DNA of 28,052 bases from a virus. The notes under the pieces are model-generated. The model ran no database searches. It saw only the letters and a program-made list of their open reading frames with translations, and was not told where the DNA came from. Numbering within the stretch: the first letter of the stretch is position 1; the number at the start of each line of letters is the position of its first letter. The translations under genes were made by a program, and so were the position numbers. Where the stretch lies: positions 1 to 28,052 of IMG/VR virus record IMGVR_UViG_3300042380_000124; one strand, 5' to 3'. Below are positions 17,034 to 22,745 of this stretch, piece by piece.

Positions 17034-17473
17034 TATCGACCTACCTTACTGCCACCACCGTTACCGCCTAGGTCAACAGGGTAGTTGATTACTGTAGTAT
17101 AGAGTCCATTGCGAAGGATAATGTTCTCGACGTACGTTTCCATCGCAGATGTAGTAACACCAGTTGCAAGCGTCTGCGTCTCAACAGTACGTGCACCGCC
17201 GTATGTCAACGAGTTGAATGGCGTCTGTGCTTGGATGCGCCTGTACGACTCTGCGGCAGAGCCACCAGGTGCAGCACCGACTAAGGACAGGATAGACCGT
17301 CGCATAGCACGGAAGCCTTTACGCACCAGTGCGGCAGATGCGGCACGTTCAGTGCTGCTACGTCCGAAGCGAGGCATCGCATTGTACGACACATCATTAC
17401 CACTACCTGCAATGCCAGCAGTGCTGCTATAGAATGGACTGTAACCAGTTACAGTAGGAGCGCCGAAGGACAT
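17033..17473 (-). CDS. First gene of the leftward late unit, unknown
   Basis: The 146-residue protein starts MSFGAPTVTGYSPFYSSTAG, has a basic patch (residues about 38-60, RSSTERAASAALVRKGFRAMRR), and ends in a beta-like, Gly-rich tail. It has no membrane span and no recognised domain. It is the promoter-proximal gene of the leftward block, with an AGGTGAT ribosome site and a TATAAT-containing promoter candidate directly upstream. It ends in a TAATG overlap. The N-terminal aromatic/Ser composition is seen in small structural proteins, but this is weak evidence. Confidence 0.68.
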   Translation of the reverse strand: MSFGAPTVTGYSPFYSSTAGIAGSGNDVSYNAMPRFGRSSTERAASAALVRKGFRAMRRSILSLVGAAPGGSAAESYRRIQAQTPFNSLTYGGARTVETQTLATGVTTSAMETYVENIILRNGLYTTVINYPVDLGGNGGGSKVGR

Positions 17474-17499
17474 ACATCACCTGTGTTGTATATGAGTAC

Positions 17500-17528
17500 A
17501 TTATAGTGTGGTGGAGTAGTACTGTGTA
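17500..17528 (-). promoter_or_regulatory. Candidate leftward promoter of the late block
   Basis: On the minus strand a perfect TATAAT (17505-17500) lies 17 bp after TACACA (17528-17523, 4 of 6 to consensus) and about 27 bp before the first late-gene ATG at 17473. It lacks the TTGACWTARC signature of the rightward promoters, so it may need a different control. Confidence 0.45.
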
Positions 17529-17584
17529 CTATTGTGTGCGTATGTATATATCTCAACCACCCTGCCACCACCCTCATTCTATGA

Positions 17585-17614
17585 GGCATAGCCCTACGGG
17601 GTGCGTCTTGTCAA
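17585..17614 (-). promoter_or_regulatory. Second, weaker leftward promoter candidate
   Basis: On the minus strand TTGACA (17614-17609) is followed after 18 bp by TATGCC (17590-17585). The -35 is perfect and GC precedes the -10 as in the rightward family, but the -10 itself matches at only three positions. Confidence 0.25.
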
Positions 17615-17633
17615 GTCTTATTAATAATACATC

Positions 17634-17647
17634 GTACTGTACAGTAC
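17634..17647. repeat. 14-bp perfect palindrome
   Basis: GTACTGTACAGTAC equals its own reverse complement. Related GTACTACAGTAC words follow at 17797-17822, so the CAGTAC/GTACTG half-sites are repeated through this part of the divergence zone. Confidence 0.7.
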
Positions 17648-17680
17648 TACAGACAATAAGGAATATCAATGACTTATAGG

Positions 17681-17704
17681 GGCGACTCCAAAGGAGGCGC
17701 CTCC
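17681..17704 (+). repeat. GC-rich hairpin with one mismatch
   Basis: GGCGACTCC and GGAGGCGCC pair with a single mismatch around an AAA loop, and the right arm overlaps the palindrome GGAGGCGCCTCC. The sequence after it (GTTTCTCTC) is pyrimidine-rich but not a true T-run, so termination is uncertain. Confidence 0.4.
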
Positions 17705-17796
17705 GTTTCTCTCTACCCTGTTACATATATATCACATTTACCGCACTATGTACAGCTACAACACTGCACAGCAGTACGCACTACTACGCTAATAGC

Positions 17797-17822
17797 AGTA
17801 CTACAGTACAGTACTACAGTAC
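17797..17822. repeat. Two tandem copies of a 13-bp repeat
   Basis: AGTACTACAGTAC occurs twice head to tail with no spacer. Iterated short words like this are common in protein-binding arrays at phage origins. Confidence 0.75.
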
Positions 17823-18121
17823 AGCACAGATGGGAGCATCTATGTGATGGAGCAGTGGCGACTGCTGTAGCAGTGGCAATGGCTATTCTACGCAGCGTGT
17901 AAACACGTGCTATCGACATAACCACACACAGCGACGCTGTGCACAATACCCCCGCTTTGGGATCACGCAATGAGGGGGGGCCATTGCATGGAGTGCCGGC
18001 ACCTTTCGCAGCGCATGGCGTAGCGTGTGACAGCATGTAGCTACATGTAGCAGTGTCTCGTGCGGCAAAGGGCCGCGGACTAGAATAGTCAATGATATCA
18101 ATGGCATAGGCCATGGCCAGG

Positions 18122-18138
18122 GCTTAACGTGTGTTAAG
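18122..18138. repeat. Left copy of the GCTTAACRTGTGTTAAG dyad
   Basis: GCTTAACGTGTGTTAAG has six-base inverted arms (CTTAAC and GTTAAG) around GTGT. A copy differing at one base lies at 19745-19761, on the other side of the one-gene early cassette. The CTTAAC arm also appears in three early promoters as TTGACTTAAC. Confidence 0.7.
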
Positions 18139-18170
18139 GATGGCCATGTGGTCATAGGTCAACAGTGTTG

Positions 18171-18192
18171 TCCATGGTAACGATACCATGGA
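18171..18192. repeat. Perfect 9-bp inverted repeat with ACGA loop
   Basis: TCCATGGTA and TACCATGGA enclose ACGA. Its core ATGGTAACGATACCAT (18174-18189) recurs with one change at 18222-18237, exactly 48 bp later. Confidence 0.72.
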
Positions 18193-18221
18193 TACCACAT
18201 AAGGGCATATGCCCATATTGG

Positions 18222-18237
18222 ATGGTAACGCTACCAT
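18222..18237. repeat. Second copy of the ATGGTAACGMTACCAT dyad
   Basis: ATGGTAACGCTACCAT has six-base inverted arms around ACGC and differs by one loop base from the copy at 18174. The paired sites suggest a binding site used twice. Confidence 0.7.
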
Positions 18238-18285
18238 TGGCCAGGGCAGGCCGGGTGCATCTGGCCAGGGTATGCCTGGTGCATC
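18238..18285. repeat. Two tandem copies of an imperfect 24-bp repeat
   Basis: Both copies begin TGGCCAGGG and end GGTGCATC, and differ at a few central bases. They directly follow the second dyad copy. There are only two units and no spacers, so this is not a CRISPR array. Confidence 0.65.
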
Positions 18286-18448
18286 GCCACGCCTACTGCG
18301 ATGCACATGCTCATGCCTACGCTACCTAGTGCTGTTAGCATCGTCTGCTGTTCTGTTATCAGTGTTAACAATGTGTGCATTGTATATGCAGTATGTCTGT
18401 CCAGACAGCATTTGAATGTGTGAACAATATCAATGCGTTGTATGTGAG

Positions 18449-18478
18449 TTGACTTAGCATTCAACGACGTGCTATAAA
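18449..18478 (+). promoter_or_regulatory. Early promoter of the one-gene cassette
   Basis: TTGACT (18449-18454), an 18-bp spacer that starts TAGC and ends TGC, then TATAAA (18473-18478). It is the first rightward promoter and has the shared TTGACWTARC and extended TGn -10 pattern. Transcription would start near 18485, leaving a leader of about 120 bases before the ATG. Confidence 0.72.
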
Positions 18479-18518
18479 CCAAATCGTGTTGGACATGTGT
18501 CTAACAGCCTACCGCTCT

Positions 18519-18545
18519 TTGACAATTGCATATGACTGCTAGAAC
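18519..18545 (+). promoter_or_regulatory. Possible second early promoter with short spacer
   Basis: A perfect TTGACA (18519-18524) is followed after 15 bp by TGC-TAGAAC (-10 at 18540-18545). The extended TGn element is present, but the spacer is short and the TARC extension is missing. Confidence 0.3.
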
Positions 18546-18565
18546 AACGCAAGCGATTGCGTTGT
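18544..18565 (+). promoter_or_regulatory. Leader hairpin with a GCGA tetraloop
   Basis: ACAACGCAA and TTGCGTTGT form a perfect 9-bp stem capped by GCGA, a stable GNRA-type loop, in the leader of the first early gene. It may stabilise the message or bind a protein. No T-run follows, so it is not a terminator. Confidence 0.55.
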
Positions 18566-18603
18566 CTACTGGCGTCCATTGCATAGAATAGGGAATGTTT
18601 AAC

Positions 18604-19689
18604 ATGGTTAAGAAGACAACGACTGTTACTGCTACTGCTACCACCGATAGCGGTAACAACGCGCCGGCTTACGACTATGCGATTGAAGTAAAAGGCATGG
18701 TTCAAGACTGGCGTGAGGCGGAAAAGGCCGGTAACAAGCGTGAAAACGCTATAGCTCATGCCGGCTTTCGCCTCGCTCGCATCCTCGTCAACGACTTGCT
18801 ACCGCAGACAACAGCTTACAGCCTGCTGCGGAGGCATACGCCAGAGGCATTCTTCACAAGCGAAGAAGTGCGGAAGGTGTGGAAGTCGCCAGAAGTGCTG
18901 ACTTCATTTGTTGACGTGGAAAGAGCGGATAACGATGCTGACCTGACGAACAAGGTGCGTGCATCGTGGTCACGGACTGTCGAGTTGGCTTTCACTATCT
19001 GGGCCTGCCGCAATCATTATGCGAACAAGCCTACCGCTGTAGACATGGATAAATGTCTAGTCCCTGCCGCAGCATTCGTGGAAGCATCAAACAAGTGGCA
19101 ATTCCTGCATGACAATGAAGAAGGTAAGCGTATGCTTGTCGCATTCGGCACAAGGCAGGAAGAATTGCAGGGCCGTGACCGCAGCAATGGAGGCAGTCGC
19201 ACGGTCAAACTACCATTCATTCCGTCAGTCTCTGCCTTTAACAGCCTCCGCGGCGCGTGGCTTACTGTCACGGAACAGCGCGCTAAGCGGGATCGCGGCG
19301 ATAGCAAGAGCAACGCCAAGGCTGATCCGCATGGCGTCCCAGCGATGGGCCAGCCCATGACAGCTACGGCGGCGCCGGAATTGCTGACCAAGGCTTTCAC
19401 AAATCTTGCCACGGATGGAAAACATACTGTCCTGCCAGCCATGGCCAAGGATGAGAAGGGCAAGGAAGGTATCGGCAACATGCTGTATGCGATCCTGACG
19501 AATATGGCGGTGAACGATGCTGACTTCCTGCGGGGCGTAATTGTGGACGCCGTGCATGATGACAACGCGGGCAACGCACTGCGCTCCATGCTTGCCACCG
19601 TTCTTAACGACGCCGCCAAGGCTGACGCCGTGCGAGTCAGTGACGAATTGCATGACGCAATCCGCGATCCGTTCACTGCTACTGCCTGA
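18604..19689 (+). CDS. First early gene, unknown 361-residue protein
   Basis: I do not recognise this protein. It starts with a Thr-rich stretch (MVKKTTTVTATATT), then helical, charged segments (EVKGMVQDWREAEKAGNKR; NAIAHAGFRLARILVNDLL), a basic loop (TEQRAKRDRGDSKSNAKA), and a helical end. No membrane span, nuclease or ATPase motif is seen. The ATG at 18604 fits better than the one at 18595, because AGGGA is 9 bp upstream of the former and only one base before the latter. Codons look richer in G/C third positions than in the following genes. It has its own promoter, leader and strong terminator, like a self-contained early takeover or counter-defence gene; that role is inference. Confidence 0.85.
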   Translation: MVKKTTTVTATATTDSGNNAPAYDYAIEVKGMVQDWREAEKAGNKRENAIAHAGFRLARILVNDLLPQTTAYSLLRRHTPEAFFTSEEVRKVWKSPEVLTSFVDVERADNDADLTNKVRASWSRTVELAFTIWACRNHYANKPTAVDMDKCLVPAAAFVEASNKWQFLHDNEEGKRMLVAFGTRQEELQGRDRSNGGSRTVKLPFIPSVSAFNSLRGAWLTVTEQRAKRDRGDSKSNAKADPHGVPAMGQPMTATAAPELLTKAFTNLATDGKHTVLPAMAKDEKGKEGIGNMLYAILTNMAVNDADFLRGVIVDAVHDDNAGNALRSMLATVLNDAAKADAVRVSDELHDAIRDPFTATA

Positions 19690-19700
19690 CAACAAACAAG

Positions 19701-19730
19701 CCCCCATGGTTCACGCTATGGGGGTTTTTT
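19701..19730 (+). terminator. Intrinsic terminator of the first early gene
   Basis: CCCCCAT and ATGGGGG form a stem around a ten-base loop, followed immediately by six T residues (19725-19730), 11 bp after the stop codon. This isolates the first early gene from the genes that follow. Confidence 0.92.
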
Positions 19731-19744
19731 GTGCCTACTGCACC

Positions 19745-19761
19745 GCTTAACATGTGTTAAG

Positions 19762-19762
<1 letters not shown>
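19745..19762. repeat. Right copy of the GCTTAACRTGTGTTAAG dyad
   Basis: GCTTAACATGTGTTAAGC is a perfect 8-bp-arm inverted repeat around TG, and matches the site at 18122-18138 at 16 of 17 positions. The two copies bracket the first early gene and its leader and terminator. Confidence 0.75.
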
Positions 19763-19814
<52 letters not shown>

Positions 19815-20016
19815 GTTCATTGATCTTTAAGATCAACGCAGCACACACGCTATACACACACACACACACTGCACACACACACACTGCCCAGGCCACACAG
19901 AGCGGCTTATAAGCAGCTAAGTGTATCCACGATAACCCATTGATAAGGCTATCTTATCTGCTGCGACAGTGTGCCGAACACACGGTCCCTGACAGGGTAA
20001 AGTGGTATCCACTATG

Positions 20017-20045
20017 TTGACATAGCGTAACCATTGTGCTACTAT
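20017..20045 (+). promoter_or_regulatory. Extended -10 promoter of the small early gene pair
   Basis: TTGACA (20017-20022), a 17-bp spacer beginning TAGC and ending TGC, then TACTAT (20040-20045). It shares TTGACATAGC with the site at 1178. Transcription would begin about 20052, some 20 bases before the first gene's ATG. Confidence 0.72.
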
Positions 20046-20074
20046 ACAAATGCTTAGAGAAGGGAGACACAGTA

Positions 20075-20287
20075 ATGCAGATAACACAAAGGTTAATGGA
20101 TAAGGCACGCGAAGCAGGCTACACATGCAATGCTAAAGGATTGTATGAGCCTGTGCCTGCTAACATGTGTTTCACACATCCACGTCAGGCAGGAACATTC
20201 GTGTTCCGACACAGGTTGATCCTCTCAACCATGCGACTGACACACAATCAAGCAACAGAATTGCTTGATGATACGGTCGATGCTTAG
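20075..20287 (+). CDS. Small early protein, unknown (70 residues)
   Basis: Not recognised. The protein starts MQITQRLMDKAREAGYTCNA, has two short helical segments around a central loop (EPVPANMCFTHPRQAGTF), and ends LTHNQATELLDDTVDA. The ATG at 20075 is chosen over an upstream ATG because GAAGGGAGAC stands at the right distance. It is the first gene after the 20017 promoter. Its leader, GAAGGGAGACACAGTA before ATG, is almost repeated in front of the next gene, although the two proteins are not alike. Small highly translated early phage proteins often bind host targets, but nothing here shows which. Confidence 0.75.
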   Translation: MQITQRLMDKAREAGYTCNAKGLYEPVPANMCFTHPRQAGTFVFRHRLILSTMRLTHNQATELLDDTVDA

Positions 20288-20313
20288 TTAACACAGTGAA
20301 GGGAGACATAGTA

Positions 20314-20496
20314 ATGGATATCATCCACTGTTCACAAGAGGAATGGAATGACTCAGAGTCGATGTTCCTCGACTCTGATACCGCGTTATCATACATTGGA
20401 CACATCCAACCGCAGTGCTTTCCAAGCATTGGAGCGAAGCAAGCACTGCGTCATATCTACATTGAAGCAGTGTGTCTCGGCTACGTCGAAGAATAA
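20314..20496 (+). CDS. Small acidic early protein, unknown (60 residues)
   Basis: Not recognised. The protein (MDIIHCSQEEWNDSESMFLD at the start, IYIEAVCLGYVEE at the end) is acidic and has no membrane span. The ATG at 20314 has a strong GAAGGGAGACATAGTA leader that matches the one before 20075 with one change, a copy of the initiation region only. It is in the same transcript as the gene before, and the next promoter starts 8 bp past its stop. Acidic small early proteins sometimes mimic DNA or inhibit host enzymes; that is speculation here. Confidence 0.75.
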   Translation: MDIIHCSQEEWNDSESMFLDSDTALSYIGHIQPQCFPSIGAKQALRHIYIEAVCLGYVEE

Positions 20497-20503
20497 CCTA
20501 CAA

Positions 20504-20532
20504 TTGACTTAACAATGTATCTATGATACATT
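20504..20532 (+). promoter_or_regulatory. Extended -10 promoter with overlapping dyad
   Basis: TTGACT (20504-20509), a 17-bp spacer beginning TAAC and ending TGA, then TACATT (20527-20532). The inverted repeat AATGTATC-TAT-GATACATT (20514-20532) covers the -10 fully, like an operator. Confidence 0.6.
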
Positions 20533-20537
20533 ACTCA

Positions 20538-20609
20538 AACAACATCGCAGAAGGTGATGTTGTTAACACAATAACAGCCCCGTAGTGGTAACACACTGCG
20601 GGGCTATTT
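20538..20609 (+). ncRNA. Candidate 70-nt two-hairpin RNA or attenuator
   Basis: A transcript from the 20504 promoter would begin near 20539. It contains AACAACATC/GATGTTGTT, a perfect 9-bp stem with nine-base loop (20538-20564), then a linker, then a 12-bp stem (20576-20587 with 20594-20605, one G-U pair) around six bases, followed by ATTTG. No gene lies in it. The end hairpin has a short T-run, so it could terminate the transcript as a small RNA or act as an attenuator for the gene starting at 20624. Confidence 0.45.
20576..20609 (+). terminator. Terminator-like hairpin before the Zn-ribbon gene
   Basis: AGCCCCGTAGTG pairs with CACTGCGGGGCT (12 bp, one G-U pair), with a GTAACA loop and ATTTG after it. 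The stem is strong; the T-run is short, so termination may be partial. The next gene's ribosome site is 7 bp further. Confidence 0.6.
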
Positions 20610-20623
20610 GCATGAGGTATGTC

Positions 20624-20902
20624 ATGGCTCGTAAGCCTGATGGTAAGATTGTCTATGATGACATAGACGAACGATACTTCAATGAAGACTACGAATATGA
20701 TGGTGACCCTGATCTTGCTTATCAGACACCATTCGCTGATCCTGGTGGACGTTCTTCACTCCGCGCTGCGTCGAAGCGTAACCCACGGATACATCCGTGT
20801 CCTGAGTGTGAACGTGAGAACAGACTCACGGCTGCTGACGTAGCATTGGGCTATCAATGTGACACATGTGCTGATGAAGCAGAGAGGGGAGGACCGTTCT
20901 GA
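20624..20902 (+). CDS. Zinc-ribbon phage protein
   Basis: The 92-residue protein starts MARKPDGKIVYDDIDERYF, is acidic in its first half, and ends in a zinc-ribbon: CPECERENRLTAADVALGYQ followed by CDTCADEAERG, two CxxC pairs about 20 residues apart. This C-terminal pattern recurs in small proteins of many tailed phages and is usually annotated only as a zinc-finger or hypothetical protein. The ATG at 20624 is chosen because GAGGT lies 5-6 bp upstream; the frame opens earlier but without a site. It overlaps the next gene by TGATG. Nucleic-acid or protein binding is expected from the ribbon. Confidence 0.8.
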   Translation: MARKPDGKIVYDDIDERYFNEDYEYDGDPDLAYQTPFADPGGRSSLRAASKRNPRIHPCPECERENRLTAADVALGYQCDTCADEAERGGPF

Positions 20903-21081
20903 TGTCAAAGACATGTTCATGTGACTCTGGCCTACCACGCCGTGAGCTATACGACGCACGCGGTATCTTCTGCTGCTTCATCTGTGACTCATGTGAGTCT
21001 CGGAAGTATGAACACTACCGTGCAGAGATATTTGCCGACAGTTACTATGAGACAACGGAGGACATTGAAGATGACTACTGA
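20902..21081 (+). CDS. Cys-rich conserved phage protein (59 residues)
   Basis: The frame starts at an ATG that overlaps the previous stop (TGATG) and encodes MSKTCSCDSGLPRRELYDAR, then GIFCCFICDSCESRKYEHYR, and ends ETTEDIEDDY. Six cysteines (5, 7, 24, 25, 28, 31) include a CDSCE motif, and a tail AEIFADSYYETTEDI follows. The 'CDSG...DARGI...CDxCE...Y-R-x-E-I-F-x-D' layout recurs in small phage proteins next to zinc-ribbon genes and is of unknown function. It likely binds zinc. Its end overlaps the next gene's start by 11 bp in another frame. Confidence 0.75.
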   Translation: MSKTCSCDSGLPRRELYDARGIFCCFICDSCESRKYEHYRAEIFADSYYETTEDIEDDY

Positions 21082-21325
21082 CACACAGAGCAACAAGCCT
21101 CGGCTTATCTGCACCATTGCACGTGAGATACGTGCTGATTGGAAGAAGCCCTACTTCGGTGCTGTTCCATACCTGGATGCGATGCGTGATCTGTATTCTA
21201 TTACAGACAACTACGGTGCTGACTCTGCTAAGAGCATCATCATCTACTTCCTATCCAATGCCACTACATGGCGTGGTGAAACGGCGCGTAGAGTGAAGAA
21301 GGAATTGAATGAGATGGTGAAGTGA
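21071..21325 (+). CDS. Conserved phage protein, unknown (84 residues)
   Basis: The protein contains CTIAREIRADWKKPYFGAVP, then YLDAMRDLYSITDNYGADSA and a helix KSIIIYFLSNATTWRGETAR, ending VKKELNEMVK. This combination (IAREI-R-x-DW-x-KPYFGA-x-PYL-x-AM and YFLSNA-x-TWRG) is strongly conserved in small proteins across many tailed phages, but no function is established to my knowledge. The ATG at 21071 has GGAGG about 9 bp upstream inside the preceding gene; the longer open frame from 20921 is not supported. It ends in TGATG with the next gene. Confidence 0.8.
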   Translation: MTTDTQSNKPRLICTIAREIRADWKKPYFGAVPYLDAMRDLYSITDNYGADSAKSIIIYFLSNATTWRGETARRVKKELNEMVK

Positions 21326-21465
21326 TGTGGATAATCTACACACTGAACAAGCGTGGCATCTGGCAAGATGACATGAATGTTAACAACTTCTATGTTGCAT
21401 TGGATATGCAACAGTTCACCGAGTATACACTCGGTGTAGCATGTGCCATTCGTCAAGGATACTAA
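21325..21465 (+). CDS. Small protein, unknown (46 residues)
   Basis: The frame starts at an ATG overlapping the previous stop (TGATG) and encodes MWIIYTLNKRGIWQDDMNVN, then NFYVALDMQQFTEYTLGVAC, and ends AIRQGY. No membrane span or metal site is evident. The thyX ATG starts one base after its stop, so it is translationally coupled to both neighbours, which is the main reason to accept it as a gene. Function unknown. Confidence 0.6.
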   Translation: MWIIYTLNKRGIWQDDMNVNNFYVALDMQQFTEYTLGVACAIRQGY

Positions 21466-21466
21466 C

Positions 21467-22282
21467 ATGATAACAGCAGATATCATCGCTGACTCAATCA
21501 GTGAAGCCGGCAAGCGTATTACTACACTTAGTCTATACTATCCACGGTTCATCCATGCAGAGTTCATGGCTCACCGCATGTTCAGTCGTAATGCGTCTAG
21601 TTCACGCGCTATTCCAACGGAGAAGCTGATACAGGATATCATTGCTAACCCAGTAGAACTTGTCTACTGGGGCAAGAATATGAAAGGTATGCAAGCACAG
21701 GAGGAATTGAATAAGTCAGGGAAGGAATGGGCACAGATACAATGGAAAGTTGCGCGTAATGAAGCAATCATACGTGCACGTAGGCTCGATGATATTGGAA
21801 CACACAAACAGATTGTTAACCGTATCATTGAACCTTACTCACACATCCGTGTGTGCGTCACCGCTACAGAATGGGATAACTTCTTCAAGCTACGCTTACA
21901 TCCTGCTGCTCAGCCAGAGATGCAAGCGTTAGCTAAGGCTATGAAGGATGCAATGGATGCGTCAGAGCCGAGGCTACTTACGCCAGGACAATGGCATCTG
22001 CCATACGTCAGTGACGAAGAACAAGCAGAGTATGGTGTAACCATCTCTAAGACGCTAAGCGTAGCACGATGTGCTCGTGTATCCTATCGTCTACATGACG
22101 GGACACCTACACATATGCAAGCAGATGAAGAACTGTATAAGAGGCTGCTTGTTGAACAACACATGTCACCATTTGAGCATCAGGCTACGCCATTCCATCA
22201 TGGAATAACACGCTCCAACAACTTCTATGGTTGGGAACAACTACGTAAACAGATTGAGTATGCACAACCTGACTTGACTTAA
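21467..22282 (+). CDS. thyX: Flavin-dependent thymidylate synthase
   Basis: The 271-residue protein makes dTMP from dUMP using FAD, NADPH and methylene-tetrahydrofolate. The ThyX signature is near the start: AHRMFSRNASSSRA (residues 35-48), matching the R-H-R-x7-S motif in the phage form HR-x2-SRN-x-SSR, with the first Arg replaced by Ala. Later come PGQWHLPYV, and HMSPFEHQATPF, a conserved ThyX helix, followed by NFYGWEQLRKQIE. The ATG at 21467 has AGGAT upstream and follows the small gene by one base; the longer frame from 21443 is not supported. It would raise thymidylate supply for replication. The last codons also form the -35 of the next promoter. Confidence 0.93.
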   Translation: MITADIIADSISEAGKRITTLSLYYPRFIHAEFMAHRMFSRNASSSRAIPTEKLIQDIIANPVELVYWGKNMKGMQAQEELNKSGKEWAQIQWKVARNEAIIRARRLDDIGTHKQIVNRIIEPYSHIRVCVTATEWDNFFKLRLHPAAQPEMQALAKAMKDAMDASEPRLLTPGQWHLPYVSDEEQAEYGVTISKTLSVARCARVSYRLHDGTPTHMQADEELYKRLLVEQHMSPFEHQATPFHHGITRSNNFYGWEQLRKQIEYAQPDLT

Positions 22283-22302
22283 CAGTAACACTCTGCTATA
22301 CT
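22274..22302 (+). promoter_or_regulatory. Extended -10 promoter overlapping the end of thyX
   Basis: TTGACT (22274-22279) overlaps the last thyX codons, followed by a 17-bp spacer beginning TAAC and ending TGC, then TATACT (22297-22302). It is a near-consensus member of the shared promoter family and drives the gene at 22326. Confidence 0.78.
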
Positions 22303-22325
22303 ATATAGACAATGGAGGAAGGGAC

Positions 22326-22598
22326 ATGCCAAGCAACACATTGTTTGTTAAACGACACTACGATTACCTCGGAGCATGGTGGAAGACAGAGCCGTTGCAC
22401 CGTCCTGCTGTCCGCGTAGCCTTGCTACGCTTTACAGTAGAACTGCGAAGGACACAGAGTAACTTCCATGCTACACGCTTTCTACAAGCGTGTGGTTACA
22501 CACGAGGCGTGGCAGAAACCATGGCAGCACAAGTCGATGACGCCTATAATCAGGCTAACCATCCAATCAACCAAGTTGTTGACACTGAAACGTGTTGA
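22326..22598 (+). CDS. Basic small protein, unknown (90 residues)
   Basis: The protein begins MPSNTLFVKRHYDYLGAWWK and has helical, Arg-rich segments (VRVALLRFTVELRRTQSNFH; RGVAETMAAQVDDAYNQANH). No domain is recognised. A strong GGAGGAAGGGA ribosome site precedes the ATG, and it is the first gene from the 22274 promoter. Its net positive charge and helices could suit nucleic acid contact, without further evidence. Its end overlaps a second frame (22537-22734) by 62 bases. Confidence 0.78.
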   Translation: MPSNTLFVKRHYDYLGAWWKTEPLHRPAVRVALLRFTVELRRTQSNFHATRFLQACGYTRGVAETMAAQVDDAYNQANHPINQVVDTETC

Positions 22599-22734
22599 CA
22601 ACGGTTGGTTAGTGTGGATAGCAGGCTCACCAGAGACTGCGTATCACACATACATACACCTCTATGATACTGGCGACATAGAACGTGTGACTGAAGGGCC
22701 AGATACAATCGACGTTGTTAAACTACAACAGTAA
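22537..22734 (+). CDS. Small phage protein, overlapping start (about 65 residues)
   Basis: The protein contains LTLKRVDNGWLVWIAGSPET, then AYHTYIHLYDTGDIERVTEG and TIDVVKLQQ. The Trp-rich 'DNGWLVWIAGSPETAY' and 'TYIHLYDTGDIERV' parts look like a compact beta fold with real coding constraint. The start is unclear: an ATG at 22537 has no good ribosome site, an ATG at 22468 is further inside the previous gene, and a TTG nearer 22590 is possible. It runs in the +1 frame relative to the overlapped gene, so a frameshift fusion is an alternative. Function unknown. Confidence 0.6.
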   Translation: MTPIIRLTIQSTKLLTLKRVDNGWLVWIAGSPETAYHTYIHLYDTGDIERVTEGPDTIDVVKLQQ

Positions 22735-22745
22735 AGGGTAATACA

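Larger units (their letters stand above)
17474..18603. other. Gene-free divergence region, candidate origin and control zone
   Basis: No convincing gene is present in these 1.1 kb between the leftward late block and rightward early block. It holds many perfect palindromes: GTACTGTACAGTAC (17634-17647), GGAGGCGCCTCC (17693-17704), a 7-bp-arm dyad (17927-17941), CATGTAGCTACATG (18034-18047) and GGGCATATGCCC (18203-18214). It also holds a 13-bp tandem repeat, a 24-bp tandem repeat, a repeated 16-bp dyad, and promoters at both ends. Such density of dyads and short repeats at a transcription divergence point fits an origin of replication plus operators. No A/T-rich unwinding element or DnaA-box cluster was recognised. 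Confidence 0.5.

Noticed and set aside
17669-17690. A stretch ending TTATAGGGG that resembles the initiation end of a T7-type polymerase promoter.
   Set aside because: Upstream bases do not match the T7 recognition part, no second copy was noticed, and no phage RNA polymerase gene is in the window.
17669-17902. A 77-codon plus-strand frame in the divergence zone with a moderate ribosome site (AAGGA).
   Set aside because: It runs through the 13-bp tandem repeat and palindromes and has low-complexity protein with no fold signal; more likely a chance frame.
17746-18155. Two overlapping minus-strand frames (122 and 81 codons) in the divergence zone.
   Set aside because: No ribosome sites, Cys/His/Pro-rich irregular composition, and they cover the palindromes.
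18238-18285. Tandem 24-bp repeats considered as the start of a CRISPR array.
   Set aside because: Only two imperfect copies directly joined without spacers, and no cas operon; the Cas4-like nuclease at 26509 is a common phage recombination protein.
19017-19676. A 219-codon open frame on the minus strand within the first early gene.
   Set aside because: Antisense to a gene with promoter, ribosome site and terminator; Ser/Ala/Arg-rich shadow composition.
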